Positions 6,495-14,630 of a stretch of 37,616 bases of DNA are shown here, piece after piece. Below the pieces are notes generated by a model that had not been told where the DNA came from, did not search any database, and saw nothing but the letters and a program-made list of their open reading frames with translations. The position numbers and the translations under genes are program-made. This DNA is from Candidatus Woesearchaeota archaeon (lineage in GTDB: Archaea; Nanobdellota; Nanobdellia; Woesearchaeales; GCA-2687795), in NCBI GenBank assembly GCA_030753365.1, contig JASMCJ010000050.1, positions 1-37,616 on the forward strand, given 5' to 3'. Numbering within the stretch: the first letter of the stretch is position 1; every line of letters begins with the position of its first letter.

Positions 6495-7505
6495 ATGAAA
6501 CTAGCCCTTTATTTTGAAAAACTGAAAAATAAGCTTGTGCAGTGCCAGCTCTGTCCAAGATTTTGTAAGCTTAAGCCAGAGGATATTGGAGATTGCAGGG
6601 CAAGAGGTAATATAGATGGTAAATTGTTTTCTCTTGTTTATGGCAAGGCTGTGTCCAATAGTATTGACCCTATTGAGAAGAAGCCATTGTTTCATTTTCT
6701 ACCAGGCACTACTGCTTATAGTATTGGCACAACTGGCTGCAATCTTCATTGTGCACATTGCCAGAACTGGGAGACATCTCAAGGAGAAGTTGGAGAGTAC
6801 CCAGTCAAGGAGCTGCCTCCTGAGAAGGTTGTTGAAGAAGCTATCAATAATGACTGTAAGTCAATTGCCTTTACTTATAACGAGCCAACTATTTTCTATG
6901 AATATGCACTCGATACTGCAAAGCTCGCAAAGAAGAAAGGCCTGAAGTCTATTATTGTCTCAAACGGTTTTATCAATAAAGAGCCTTTAGAAAAATGGAG
7001 TAAATATATTGATGCCGCTAACATTGACCTTAAGGCTTTTGATGATAAGTTTTATAGAAAGATTACAACCGCATGGCTTGAGCCTATATTAGAAAACCTT
7101 AAGATTTTAAAGAAGAATAAGGTTTGGCTTGAGATTACTTATCTTATCATTCCTAAATTGAATGATGATTTTAAGGATATAGAGAAGATGTGTGAATGGA
7201 TTAAGGACAATTTAGGAACAAACATCCCTTTGCATTTTAATGCTTTTTATCCATGCTATAATCTTAAAGATATTCAGCCTACTCCTATTGAAACTCTTAT
7301 TAAGGCAAGAGAGATTGCCATACAAACAGGCTTGAATTTTGTTTATATAGGAAACATCAATGAAGATAATTTTCTGAATACTTACTGCCCCAAGTGTAAG
7401 AGTTCATTAATAGAAAGGAGCGCAGGTTATGGGGCTGAGATTAGAAATATTGAAAAAGGAAAGTGCGGAGAATGTGGAGAGAAGGTTGAAGGTATTTGGG
7501 AATAA
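6495..7505 (+). CDS. amrS: AmmeMemoRadiSam system radical SAM enzyme
   Basis: A 336-residue radical SAM protein. The cluster motif CNLHCAHC (CxxxCxxC) lies near residue 80 within TTGCNLHCAHCQNWETSQ, the hallmark of the AmrS family related to pyruvate-formate-lyase activating enzymes. The N-terminus has extra cysteines (CQLCPRFC and GDC), and the C-terminus a zinc-ribbon-like pair (CPKC, CGEC). The family is defined by co-occurrence with a MEMO-like protein (AmrB) and an AMMECR1-like protein (AmrA); its reaction is unknown. An amrB gene begins at 37221 in this window, about 30 kb away, and no AMMECR1 protein is visible. Confidence 0.93.
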   Translation: MKLALYFEKLKNKLVQCQLCPRFCKLKPEDIGDCRARGNIDGKLFSLVYGKAVSNSIDPIEKKPLFHFLPGTTAYSIGTTGCNLHCAHCQNWETSQGEVGEYPVKELPPEKVVEEAINNDCKSIAFTYNEPTIFYEYALDTAKLAKKKGLKSIIVSNGFINKEPLEKWSKYIDAANIDLKAFDDKFYRKITTAWLEPILENLKILKKNKVWLEITYLIIPKLNDDFKDIEKMCEWIKDNLGTNIPLHFNAFYPCYNLKDIQPTPIETLIKAREIAIQTGLNFVYIGNINEDNFLNTYCPKCKSSLIERSAGYGAEIRNIEKGKCGECGEKVEGIWE

Positions 7506-7584
7506 ATTTAATAAATACTTGCGATAAGTTTTTAAAAAGATACATTCTACTTTATGATATTATTGTGATTAAAGGGGGTTGAAG

Positions 7585-8076
7585 ATGATTGGTCTTATAT
7601 CTGATACGCATGACAATGTGCCAAACATCATAAAAGCAGTGGAAATTTTCAAAGAAAAGGGTGTTGAATTTGTTCTGCACTTAGGAGATGTTGTCGCTCC
7701 TTCAAGCATTAGGTTCTTTAAAGGGCTTGATATGAGATTCATTAAGGGTAACTGTGACGGAGATGTAGAAACATTAAAAAAGAAAATTGATGAAATTAAT
7801 GGCAAGTTTTATAATGTGCTCAAAAAGTTGAAGCATAAAGATAAAGTTTTTATGCTGTTTCATGGCAAGCCTGAAGAAGAGCTTGACGAAATGATTAACA
7901 GGCAGGCTTACGATTATGTCATTCATGGGCATACTCATAGCAAAAGGGATGACAAGTTTGAAAACACAAGAGTTATCAATCCAGGTGCACACTACACTGC
8001 TCCTGACCAGAAAGAACACACAATAGCTATACTTGATGTTGAGAAAGACAAGCTGGAGTTTATTGAGATAACATGA
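7585..8076 (+). CDS. YfcE/MJ0936-type metallophosphoesterase
   Basis: A 163-residue calcineurin-like phosphoesterase. The metal ligands are in DTHDN (near residue 7), GDVV, GNCDGD and HGHTHS, the standard order of the YfcE/MJ0936 phosphodiesterase group. I use the ATG at 7585 because the run GGGGGT ends 5-6 nt upstream as a ribosome-binding site; a TTG at 7579 is less likely. The stop codon overlaps the next start (ATGA), so it is translationally coupled to the HAD hydrolase. Substrate unknown. Confidence 0.9.
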   Translation: MIGLISDTHDNVPNIIKAVEIFKEKGVEFVLHLGDVVAPSSIRFFKGLDMRFIKGNCDGDVETLKKKIDEINGKFYNVLKKLKHKDKVFMLFHGKPEEELDEMINRQAYDYVIHGHTHSKRDDKFENTRVINPGAHYTAPDQKEHTIAILDVEKDKLEFIEIT

Positions 8077-8711
8077 TAAAAGGAATAATATTTGACTTTT
8101 GGGGAACTTTAGTGGAGAACGGAGTTTTTCCTTCTCCTGTAAGGCAGGTTAGATTTATGCTTAACCTTAGGATACCCTTTTCAGAGTTTATAGTAAAGTT
8201 TGAAGAGTCTTTTATGATGAGCGAGCCTGAAAGCCTTACTGAAGCGTTTACTAATGTTTGCAAAGTATTTAACATTGAGCCTAAGAAAGAAATTATTGAG
8301 AATCTTGTTGGCATGTGGAACAAGAACATGCTTTTGGCAAAGCCATATCCAGAAACAATAGAAACATTAGAAAGATTGAAGAAGGATTATAAGATTGGGT
8401 TGATATCTAATACAGACAAGTTCTCACTTGAGCCTTTGCTCGAAAAGTTTGGGCTTGACAAATATTTTGATTATACTGCTTTGTCTTATAAGATGACTAT
8501 GCTTAAAACAAATCCTAAGATGTTCGAAGATGTTTTGTCTAATCTTGGCATTAGCAAGGAAGAAGCTATCATGGTTGGGGATAGTATGGAGACTGATATT
8601 AAGGGAGCTATCAACGCAGGAGTAAAGCCAATCTTAATTGACAGAAGAAATGTGAGAACATATGAAAATAAGATTAGAGACCTTAAGGAGATTGATAAGT
8701 TCCTAAAGTAA
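8073..8711 (+). CDS. HAD-superfamily hydrolase
   Basis: A 212-residue haloacid-dehalogenase-like phosphatase. Motif I is FDFWGTLV (nucleophile Asp at residue 8; the usual DxDGT has Trp in place of the second Asp), motif II is ISNTDK, motif III Lys is within LKTNPKMF, and motif IV is VGDSMETDIKGA. The tryptophan version of motif I is common in the DxFGT/DxWGT branch of 2-haloacid-dehalogenase-like and phosphoglycolate-phosphatase-like members. The start overlaps the phosphoesterase stop by 4 nt. Substrate not predictable. Confidence 0.88.
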   Translation: MIKGIIFDFWGTLVENGVFPSPVRQVRFMLNLRIPFSEFIVKFEESFMMSEPESLTEAFTNVCKVFNIEPKKEIIENLVGMWNKNMLLAKPYPETIETLERLKKDYKIGLISNTDKFSLEPLLEKFGLDKYFDYTALSYKMTMLKTNPKMFEDVLSNLGISKEEAIMVGDSMETDIKGAINAGVKPILIDRRNVRTYENKIRDLKEIDKFLK

Positions 8712-8737
8712 GACTTCTTATAAAATGAACAGATATC

Positions 8738-8746
8738 TTTATATAT
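8738..8746 (+). promoter_or_regulatory. TATA box for tpiA
   Basis: TTTATATAT, centre 29 nt before the ATG at 8771. Confidence 0.55.
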
Positions 8747-8770
8747 TTACAGTTTTATGAGCATTATTAT

Positions 8771-9487
8771 ATGGATCCTATCATAGCAGCTAACTGGAAG
8801 ATGAATAAGACAGTTAAGGAAGCTGTCTCTTTTATTAAAGATTTTAAGGAACTTGTTAAGGCTATAACTAATGTTAACATTATTATTTGCCCATCTTCCA
8901 CTTCACTTTATCCTATACATGAAGAATTAGGAGATTCTAATATAAACTTAGGAGCACAGAACATCTATTTTGAAAAGGAAGGCGCTTTTACTGGAGAGCT
9001 TTCTCCTTTGATGGCTAAAGAACTATGCAAGTATGTTATCATAGGCCATTCTGAAAGGCGTGGAATTTTTAATGAAGACAATTCTTTGATTAATAAGAAG
9101 CTCACTGCAGCTTTAGATAACAATCTTACACCAATCTTCTGCATTGGAGAAAGCCTTGAAGAGAAAGAAGCTGGCAAGAGCAAGGACGTTGTAAAGAAAC
9201 AGATCAAAGAAGGGCTTAAAGGCATTGACACAAAAAAGATAATCATAGCATACGAACCAATCTGGGCGATTGGCACTGGCAAGACTGCAACGCCTGATAT
9301 TGCTCAAGACATGCATTCTTTTATCAAAGAAATTGTTGGCAATGTTCCTGTGCTTTATGGCGGCTCTGTAAAGCCTGAAAACATCGTTGAACTCATCAAA
9401 GAGAAAGATATTGATGGCGCTTTGGTTGGTGGAGCTTCATTGGATGCGAAGAGTTTTAGTGAGATTGTGAAGGGTTCTATGAGTTAG
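8771..9487 (+). CDS. tpiA: triosephosphate isomerase, bacterial type
   Basis: A 238-residue TIM barrel that interconverts dihydroxyacetone phosphate and glyceraldehyde 3-phosphate. Catalytic residues are Lys10 (AANWKMN), His93 (IGHSERR) and Glu162 (AYEPIWAIGTGK); the phosphate loop is YGGSVKPEN. These motif versions are those of bacterial and eukaryotic enzymes; archaeal TIMs such as that of Pyrococcus have INFKTY, NHSE and VEPPELIGTG instead and are shorter. The gene therefore looks bacterial in origin. With enolase at 26841 it indicates at least the three-carbon part of glycolysis. Confidence 0.95.
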   Translation: MDPIIAANWKMNKTVKEAVSFIKDFKELVKAITNVNIIICPSSTSLYPIHEELGDSNINLGAQNIYFEKEGAFTGELSPLMAKELCKYVIIGHSERRGIFNEDNSLINKKLTAALDNNLTPIFCIGESLEEKEAGKSKDVVKKQIKEGLKGIDTKKIIIAYEPIWAIGTGKTATPDIAQDMHSFIKEIVGNVPVLYGGSVKPENIVELIKEKDIDGALVGGASLDAKSFSEIVKGSMS

Positions 9488-9523
9488 AAAATATTTCTGG
9501 TTTGTTTAAAAAGTGGCATTAAG

Positions 9524-9532
9524 TTTATAAAT
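9524..9532 (+). promoter_or_regulatory. TATA box for the 9554 gene
   Basis: TTTATAAAT, centre 26 nt before the ATG at 9554, consistent with a leaderless transcript. Confidence 0.6.
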
Positions 9533-9553
9533 ATGCCAAAACTCCACTGAATT

Positions 9554-10114
9554 ATGACAGATTCAAAGGTTGAAGAGCAGCAGATAACATCCAGATTGAT
9601 AGATCATCTAGATAGAGTAAAAGAAAAAATCAACTGGAGAAGGTCATATTGGAAAGATGGAAGAGATTATCAGGAAGATGATTTAAATGGAAAGCTAGAT
9701 TCTGATTTTTCATCTAGCAATTATTTTACGAGACTTCTGTCAGGAGAAATGAGCCTTGATTATCATATTAACTGGGATAATCAATCGTCCTATTTTAGTT
9801 TGAAATTTTCTAAATGGGTTCGAATAGGTCTTAAACCTAAACCAGAAGATATTGTTTTATTCTCTAATAATCCTTATTCTGAAGAAAAAGAAACAAAAGG
9901 TCATCTTCCAATATTTCAAGCAACATACCACACAATGTTTACCTTAGAATTTAAAGAAGCAAAAGTGGCAATGCAAGACTTTGTGGACAATGGAATAAGG
10001 TTTGAAGAATATTTTGTTAATATGCAAGATGAAGCAATGAAACAATATTTTGCACTTGTCAAAAGATTTCAAGAGTTCAGAGATGCTGAAGAAGTTGTTA
10101 GAGTAGGTTTCTGA
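9554..10114 (+). CDS. uncharacterised 186-residue protein
   Basis: I do not recognise a family. The protein is soluble-looking, with a charged N-terminal helix, a central aromatic beta-rich part (DYHINWDNQSSYFSLKFSKW) and a C-terminal helical part (EYFVNMQDEAMKQYFALVK). No cysteines, signal or membrane segments are seen. It has its own TATA box with leaderless spacing. It stands between tpiA and a toxin-antitoxin pair, at the left edge of an accessory-looking stretch. A weak hairpin (GCTCA with TGAGC near 10200-10220) followed by TTTTT could act as terminator, though it is about 90 nt downstream. Confidence 0.65.
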   Translation: MTDSKVEEQQITSRLIDHLDRVKEKINWRRSYWKDGRDYQEDDLNGKLDSDFSSSNYFTRLLSGEMSLDYHINWDNQSSYFSLKFSKWVRIGLKPKPEDIVLFSNNPYSEEKETKGHLPIFQATYHTMFTLEFKEAKVAMQDFVDNGIRFEEYFVNMQDEAMKQYFALVKRFQEFRDAEEVVRVGF

Positions 10115-10239
10115 ATAATGAATAAATATATTTTTTCTATTAAGGCAGCAACCTCTTTTAATAAATCCACACGACGATTGAATATAATTTTTTAAATGTG
10201 CTCACTAAAGATAATGAGCGGTTTTTGACAAATAGAAAG

Positions 10240-10276
10240 TTTTATATATGTGTATTCACACCTATCCACATAGGTG
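10240..10276 (+). promoter_or_regulatory. vapBC promoter with two inverted repeats
   Basis: A TATA-like TTTTATATATG (10240-10250) is followed by TGTG-TATT-CACA (10249-10260) and by a 7-bp repeat, CACCTAT (10259-10265) with ATAGGTG (10270-10276). Toxin-antitoxin operons are typically autorepressed by the antitoxin complex, so these are candidate operators. The right arm contains the AGGTG ribosome-binding site of vapB, so the repeat could also mask it if the transcript starts upstream of 10259. Confidence 0.5.
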
Positions 10277-10282
10277 ATAAAT

Positions 10283-10507
10283 ATGCCAAATTTAACATTA
10301 GCAATACCAAATGAATTGCATCATAAAATGAAACAACATACGGAAATTAGATGGAGTGATGTAGTTAGAAAGACTATCTCACAGAAAATAGAAGACTTAG
10401 ATATGATGGATAAACTAACAAGAAGGAGTAAGCTTACACAAAAGGATGTTGATGAGATAGCGCAGAGAATAGATAGTGATGTTGCTAAAAAATTAGGTTT
10501 TAAATGA
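10283..10507 (+). CDS. vapB: VapB-type antitoxin
   Basis: A 74-residue protein of the archaeal VapB-like type: a short beta strand (NLTLAIPNELHHKMKQH), the conserved segment IRWSDVVRKTISQKIEDL and a charged C-terminal tail that would wrap the toxin. The N-terminal strand-helix-helix is ribbon-helix-helix-like, suited to operator binding. I start at ATG 10283, 6 nt after AGGTG; a GTG at 10274 is inside that site. The stop overlaps the toxin start, and the toxin reading frame is interrupted (next entry). Confidence 0.85.
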   Translation: MPNLTLAIPNELHHKMKQHTEIRWSDVVRKTISQKIEDLDMMDKLTRRSKLTQKDVDEIAQRIDSDVAKKLGFK

Positions 10508-10929
10508 TATTTATCATTGACACTAATATACTTATTTCTGCCTTGATTAAAGATTCAACTACAAGAAAAATAATTGTTGAATTAGATTGGGATTTTTGTT
10601 ATCCAGAAAAAGCATTTCATGAAGTTCGTAAATATAAGAACCTTGTATTGGAAAAATAAGGAATGAATCAGAAGGAATATACAGAAATGCTCAATTACTT
10701 ACTAAAACACATTACATTAATTCCAGAGGAAGTTGTGCAGCAGAAACATGATGAGGCGTATGAGTCGCTTGGAAAAATTGATCCAAATGATGTTATCTTT
10801 TTGGCAACTGCGTTAAGTTTGGATAATTCTAAAATCTGGTCAGATGACGGTCACTTCGAGAAACAGGATAAAGTAAGAGTGTTTAAGACAAAACATATGG
10901 TTGGATTATTCTTCTTATCTGGTTCTTAA
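10504..10929 (+). pseudogene. vapC: VapC PIN-domain toxin interrupted by one in-frame TAA
   Basis: From ATG 10504 the frame gives MIFIIDTNILISALIKDSTT, with PIN aspartate D6 and second acidic residue E40, and stops at TAA 10657-10659 after KNLVLEK. The same frame resumes at once with GMNQKEYTEMLNYLLKH and runs to 10929, including the remaining acidic PIN motifs DPNDVIFLATAL and WSDDGHF. In relatives I recall, the site is Glu-Lys-Ser-Gly, so TCA to TAA is a one-base explanation. An ATG at 10663 could restart translation, but that product lacks the first catalytic acids. Either an inactivated toxin with its antitoxin retained, stop readthrough or a sequence error. Confidence 0.85.
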
Positions 10930-11022
10930 TGCCATAATATGATTATTGAGTAAAAAACGCCGAAAGTGATAATTACTAAATTCCCCATTACATTTATATA
11001 ATCTAATAGGAAATCAAACCAT

Positions 11023-11487
11023 ATGAAAGAAAGATATTCAATCAAAGATGGTAGAACTGAAGCTGTAATGTGGATATTGTATAAAGATAATAAGATTCTT
11101 ATAGAAGATAGGCCACAGGATGAACAAGGAGAATCAAGATGCATTCCTTGCGGACATATTGATCTGAATAGAGATAAAGAAGATAATTATATTGAATCTG
11201 CATTTCTAAGAGAGTGTCAAGAAGAGTTTGAATCAGGAAATTTTAAACCAATAAAATATGATTTTTTGACAACTGTTGATTTTGATGAGCCAAATAAACA
11301 AGGTGGAATTGACAGATTAAGATTACACTATTTTGTGATTACTGAATGGACTGGAGATATTCCAGAGTATACTGTTGAAGATAACAAGAAACATGCAGAC
11401 TTAGTTTGGCTCCCTATTTCTAAGTATAAGGAATTGCCTCAATCTTGTGACAGGCAAGCATTGGAAGAATTATTAAAGCGAGTTTAG
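11023..11487 (+). CDS. Nudix hydrolase
   Basis: A 154-residue Nudix-fold protein. The Nudix box is present in stretched form: GHIDLNRDKED, then AFLRECQEEFESG, giving the RExxEE core (RECQEE) that binds divalent metal. Substrate class is unclear; the insertion between the glycine and RExxEE is longer than in the standard 23-residue box (about 6 extra residues). A TATA box, ATTTATATAAT near 10990, lies about 30 nt before the ATG. It follows the broken toxin gene, within the accessory stretch. Confidence 0.85.
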   Translation: MKERYSIKDGRTEAVMWILYKDNKILIEDRPQDEQGESRCIPCGHIDLNRDKEDNYIESAFLRECQEEFESGNFKPIKYDFLTTVDFDEPNKQGGIDRLRLHYFVITEWTGDIPEYTVEDNKKHADLVWLPISKYKELPQSCDRQALEELLKRV

Positions 11488-11513
11488 CAATTAAAGATAA
11501 TCTTCTAAAAACC

Positions 11514-11522
11514 TTTATATAA
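11514..11522 (+). promoter_or_regulatory. TATA box for the 11544 gene
   Basis: TTTATATAA, centre 26 nt before the ATG at 11544; no ribosome-binding site is visible, so leaderless translation is likely. Confidence 0.6.
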
Positions 11523-11543
11523 CTAAACTAATAACCACATAGT

Positions 11544-12677
11544 ATGTTTTGCCCAAACTGCAATAAAGATATTGATGATGATGCCTTATTCTGTCCTGAC
11601 TGTGGAACTAATTTAAAGAAACCAGATGAAACTATAAGTCAGGACAAGCCTATTGAAGAGATTACACCTGAACCTGTTAAGAAAAAGTTCAGCTTCAAAG
11701 ACCATAAGGCAAAACTGTTTACTATTATTACATTATCTTTATTATTAGTTCTCATGATCCTTATGAAGCCAGGCAAAGTCATCCCTGTTGATGTTGACTT
11801 AGAATTTAGCATCTATCAAGATAATTATACTAAGATTGTTATGCCTATTCTATATCTTGACTCAAACATCAATCAATCAAGCTTAGAAGAACTGTTTGAA
11901 CTAAGCAATAGATATAACATTCCTTATACTGCATTCATTGCTGCTGATGCCTTAAGCGATGAAGAGTTCATGACGGAACTTACATTCATATCAAAGAAGT
12001 CTGGAGTAATTCTTAACATCGAGTCTGCTGGCTATAAACACACACAATATAAGCAGCTTGAATACGGCAGGCAGGAAATCCTTATCAAAAATTCAAAGAG
12101 ATTGTTTAAGGACAATGGCATAAAGATTACAGGCTTCTTCCCTATTAGCTTTTCCTATGATTACAATACTATTTTAGCTGCTGAGAATAATAATATCAAA
12201 TACATCACACTACCAGATAATAAAATAAGGCCTTACCATCCAATGTCTCCTTTGGATATGAAGATGAGCATATTAATTTTCCCATTATATCAGGATAATG
12301 ATTGGGTTACAAGAAACAATGGAACATTCTCAGTGCTTATGAATCCTAATGCTGACTTGAAAGAATATGAAAACCTGTTCAGAGGGCTTAAGAAGGATAA
12401 CATAATGCTTACAACAATGAATGACATGAATGAACATATCAGAACAATGGAAAAGATGGAAGCAGAGATTACAACTGATTATAAGAAGCTCAAGTCAAAT
12501 ATAAGATTCTTTAACACTATAAACAATACAAGGATAGATTTCAAGACAATGTTAAAGCCAAGGAATATTACACTTAATAATGCTTCAACTGACTGGCAGC
12601 CTTACGGAGAAGGATTTTATATCTTTTTGAATGAGAATGATAAAAGAGTATTAATAGAATGGCAGGAAATTAATTAG
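11544..12677 (+). CDS. membrane protein with N-terminal zinc ribbon and large extracytoplasmic domain (possibly polysaccharide-deacetylase-like)
   Basis: A 377-residue protein. Residues 3-20 form a zinc ribbon (CPNC, CPDC), followed by a charged linker and one membrane helix at about 58-74 (LFTIITLSLLLVLMILM). The rest would be outside the cell. It has an alternating strand/helix pattern with the phrases NIPYTAFIAADALSDEEF and KITGFFPISFSYDYNTILAA, which resemble NodB/polysaccharide-deacetylase barrels, but the metal triad (TFDDG, HxxxH) is not evident. If it is such a barrel it is probably inactive or repurposed. It is convergent with and overlaps the next gene by 4 nt. Fold assignment is weak. 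Confidence 0.6.
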   Translation: MFCPNCNKDIDDDALFCPDCGTNLKKPDETISQDKPIEEITPEPVKKKFSFKDHKAKLFTIITLSLLLVLMILMKPGKVIPVDVDLEFSIYQDNYTKIVMPILYLDSNINQSSLEELFELSNRYNIPYTAFIAADALSDEEFMTELTFISKKSGVILNIESAGYKHTQYKQLEYGRQEILIKNSKRLFKDNGIKITGFFPISFSYDYNTILAAENNNIKYITLPDNKIRPYHPMSPLDMKMSILIFPLYQDNDWVTRNNGTFSVLMNPNADLKEYENLFRGLKKDNIMLTTMNDMNEHIRTMEKMEAEITTDYKKLKSNIRFFNTINNTRIDFKTMLKPRNITLNNASTDWQPYGEGFYIFLNENDKRVLIEWQEIN

Positions 12678-13084
12678 GTTTTCTTTATATCAAGCGGCGG
12701 CTTCCTTAACTCCTGAAGCCACATAAGACCAACTCTTATCATTTCCTTGTTAAAACTGTCAGAAAGTTTGTATGTTTTCTTGTATAAATCATAATTAATA
12801 AGCCCCATGCTCTTCAAAGGTGTAAGAATCCTGTCATAGAATTGCCTTTTATTGTATGATATCTTAACCTTCTTTCCAAGGTAAGGCTCTTCATCAATGG
12901 TTGTTATAAGGTTTCCTTCATGAAGCCTGTTTGCAAAAAGGCTCATCTCTGTCTTTGTCACTTCATTATCTTTTTCTTTTAAATCAAGAATCAGCAACTT
13001 TGCAACTATTATTTGCTGTTTTGTAGCAAATATAACTTCATAAATGCTTTCAGGCATGTTGAATCTATCAAATAGTATTACCAT
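12674..13084 (-). CDS. putative winged-helix DNA-binding protein
   Basis: A 136-residue protein of unknown family. The arrangement helix-rich start, TKTEMSLFANRLHEGNLI, a strand-like stretch and YDRILTPLKSMGLINYDLYKKTYKLSDSF reads like a winged helix (recognition helix followed by a wing), suggesting a transcription regulator. I choose ATG 13084 because GGGGGA lies 7 nt upstream; the frame also allows a TTG at 13099. A minus-strand TATA-like element ATTTATATAC is at 13131-13140, giving a short leader. Confidence 0.55.
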   Translation of the reverse strand: MVILFDRFNMPESIYEVIFATKQQIIVAKLLILDLKEKDNEVTKTEMSLFANRLHEGNLITTIDEEPYLGKKVKISYNKRQFYDRILTPLKSMGLINYDLYKKTYKLSDSFNKEMIRVGLMWLQELRKPPLDIKKT

Positions 13085-13207
13085 ACTGAATTCCCCCAAA
13101 ATTAATTCTAGTTAGAAAATAGATACAATAGTATATAAATGTTGCTTTTTGGTATATTAGGGTAGAATATATTAGTTAAGGTACACTATTATCCCATTCT
13201 TTTTCTA

Positions 13208-14557
13208 CTAATTCTGTTTAGGGATTTTATCATAATGCTTAGCAACAGAAATAGGCACAAAAGCTGCTCCTTCTTCTTTATTTTTTACCAATCCCACATC
13301 CCTTCCATATTTATCAAAATCAAAGTACTGTTGAGGGTTCCCTGCCATTCCAGTAACTAATGTTTTAACTAAATCCTGATAAAACAGGGTTGCCCAGTTA
13401 TTCAAATATTGTTCCTCAGAATTAAACATATCAGGCTTTGTCACATGAGCACCATCCCCTCGTACATTTAAAGGGGTTTTAAGTGGCTGGTTTTTTATAA
13501 GATTTATATAAGGCTCTAACAAACCATTAAATTGTTCAGTCTTGTTTAAGAATTTTAATTTCTTTTCAAGTGATTCTCTATCACATTGTTTTCCACTTAT
13601 TGCATTATATAATTCACTAACAAGATATTCTGTAGCTATTGCCGCATACATGCATGAAGGCTGTTCTCCTTCTGTACCTCTCCTAAACGCGCTTCCAAGC
13701 TCACCAAAAGAGCCTATTATCTTATTCATATTCAACGGTCTTTGTAATTCTCCAAAATGAAACCATGGCGAATCAGAAACAAGTACAGACTTTAACTCCT
13801 TGATACTACCAATAACCTCACTTTCTTTCACTTTGTCAGAAGTATATTGTGGGAGAGGCAAAGCAAAACCTACAATTAAAGCATTTCTCTCAGGCACAAG
13901 ACCTTTCACACCCACTAATACTTTTGAGCCAGACAGGTCTGCAAATTCACCTAACAGATACAAAGAAGCTAAATGAGCAAAATACTTCTGAACTTCTCGA
14001 ATATTGTTTGTGATATCAGAAAAGCCTTGATTCAATTGTCTAAACTGATTATAATGCTGAGGATCCATAGTGGTAAGAGGATGGCTTCCATTTGATTTGC
14101 CATATCGTTCTGCAATCTCAAGTAAAACTTTCCCTTCATCATTAATAATACCATCTTCATCCTGCCTGATAATGTCCACCAGTTTTCTTGTTTCTTTTAC
14201 ATTAGGCGGAAGTATGAGAAAATCAGTAAAATTGCTGTCTCTATATGTCCAAATAGTATATGACTTAAAGCTCAATTCTTGTTTTCCATCTGGATTATGA
14301 GTTTCATAATTATAGAAAACTTTGAAGATTTCATCTTCAGGTAAAGGGATAACTAATGACCTTCCTAAACCAAAAATGGTATAATTCCTCATATTCAAAG
14401 AAGATAACGTCTGATTAATTTCATCAGAAAAACTGGTTTCATCAAAGCCAATGTCCCTAATCTCTTTGTCTTTTACAGCACAATCTATTAAGTTCTCTAT
14501 ACTAGATTTCTCACTTGGTTCATCCTTTTTATAAAAATGGATTCTATGTGGTAACAT
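13208..14557 (-). CDS. uncharacterised 449-residue protein
   Basis: No family recognised. The protein starts MLPHRIHFYKKDEPSEKSS at ATG 14557, chosen because a TATA box (14580-14588) sits 27 nt upstream; the 24 extra upstream codons would lie across that promoter. It appears soluble, without signal peptide or long hydrophobic segments. Recognisable local features are a beta-rich part (YNYETHNPDGKQELSFKSY), a helical middle (FSDITNNIREVQKYFAHLAS) and a C-terminal part with NQPLKTPLNVRGDGAHVTKP. A single gene flanked by regulator and lgt. Confidence 0.65.
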   Translation of the reverse strand: MLPHRIHFYKKDEPSEKSSIENLIDCAVKDKEIRDIGFDETSFSDEINQTLSSLNMRNYTIFGLGRSLVIPLPEDEIFKVFYNYETHNPDGKQELSFKSYTIWTYRDSNFTDFLILPPNVKETRKLVDIIRQDEDGIINDEGKVLLEIAERYGKSNGSHPLTTMDPQHYNQFRQLNQGFSDITNNIREVQKYFAHLASLYLLGEFADLSGSKVLVGVKGLVPERNALIVGFALPLPQYTSDKVKESEVIGSIKELKSVLVSDSPWFHFGELQRPLNMNKIIGSFGELGSAFRRGTEGEQPSCMYAAIATEYLVSELYNAISGKQCDRESLEKKLKFLNKTEQFNGLLEPYINLIKNQPLKTPLNVRGDGAHVTKPDMFNSEEQYLNNWATLFYQDLVKTLVTGMAGNPQQYFDFDKYGRDVGLVKNKEEGAAFVPISVAKHYDKIPKQN

Positions 14558-14579
14558 AACATAGAAGGAGCAGTTTATG

Positions 14580-14588
14580 ATATATAAA
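14580..14588 (-). promoter_or_regulatory. TATA box for the 449-residue orphan
   Basis: TTTATATAT on the minus strand, centre 27 nt before the ATG at 14557. Confidence 0.6.
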
Positions 14589-14630
14589 TGTCTCTGTCTT
14601 TTAGTCCTTAACAGTAACAAATAAAACAAT

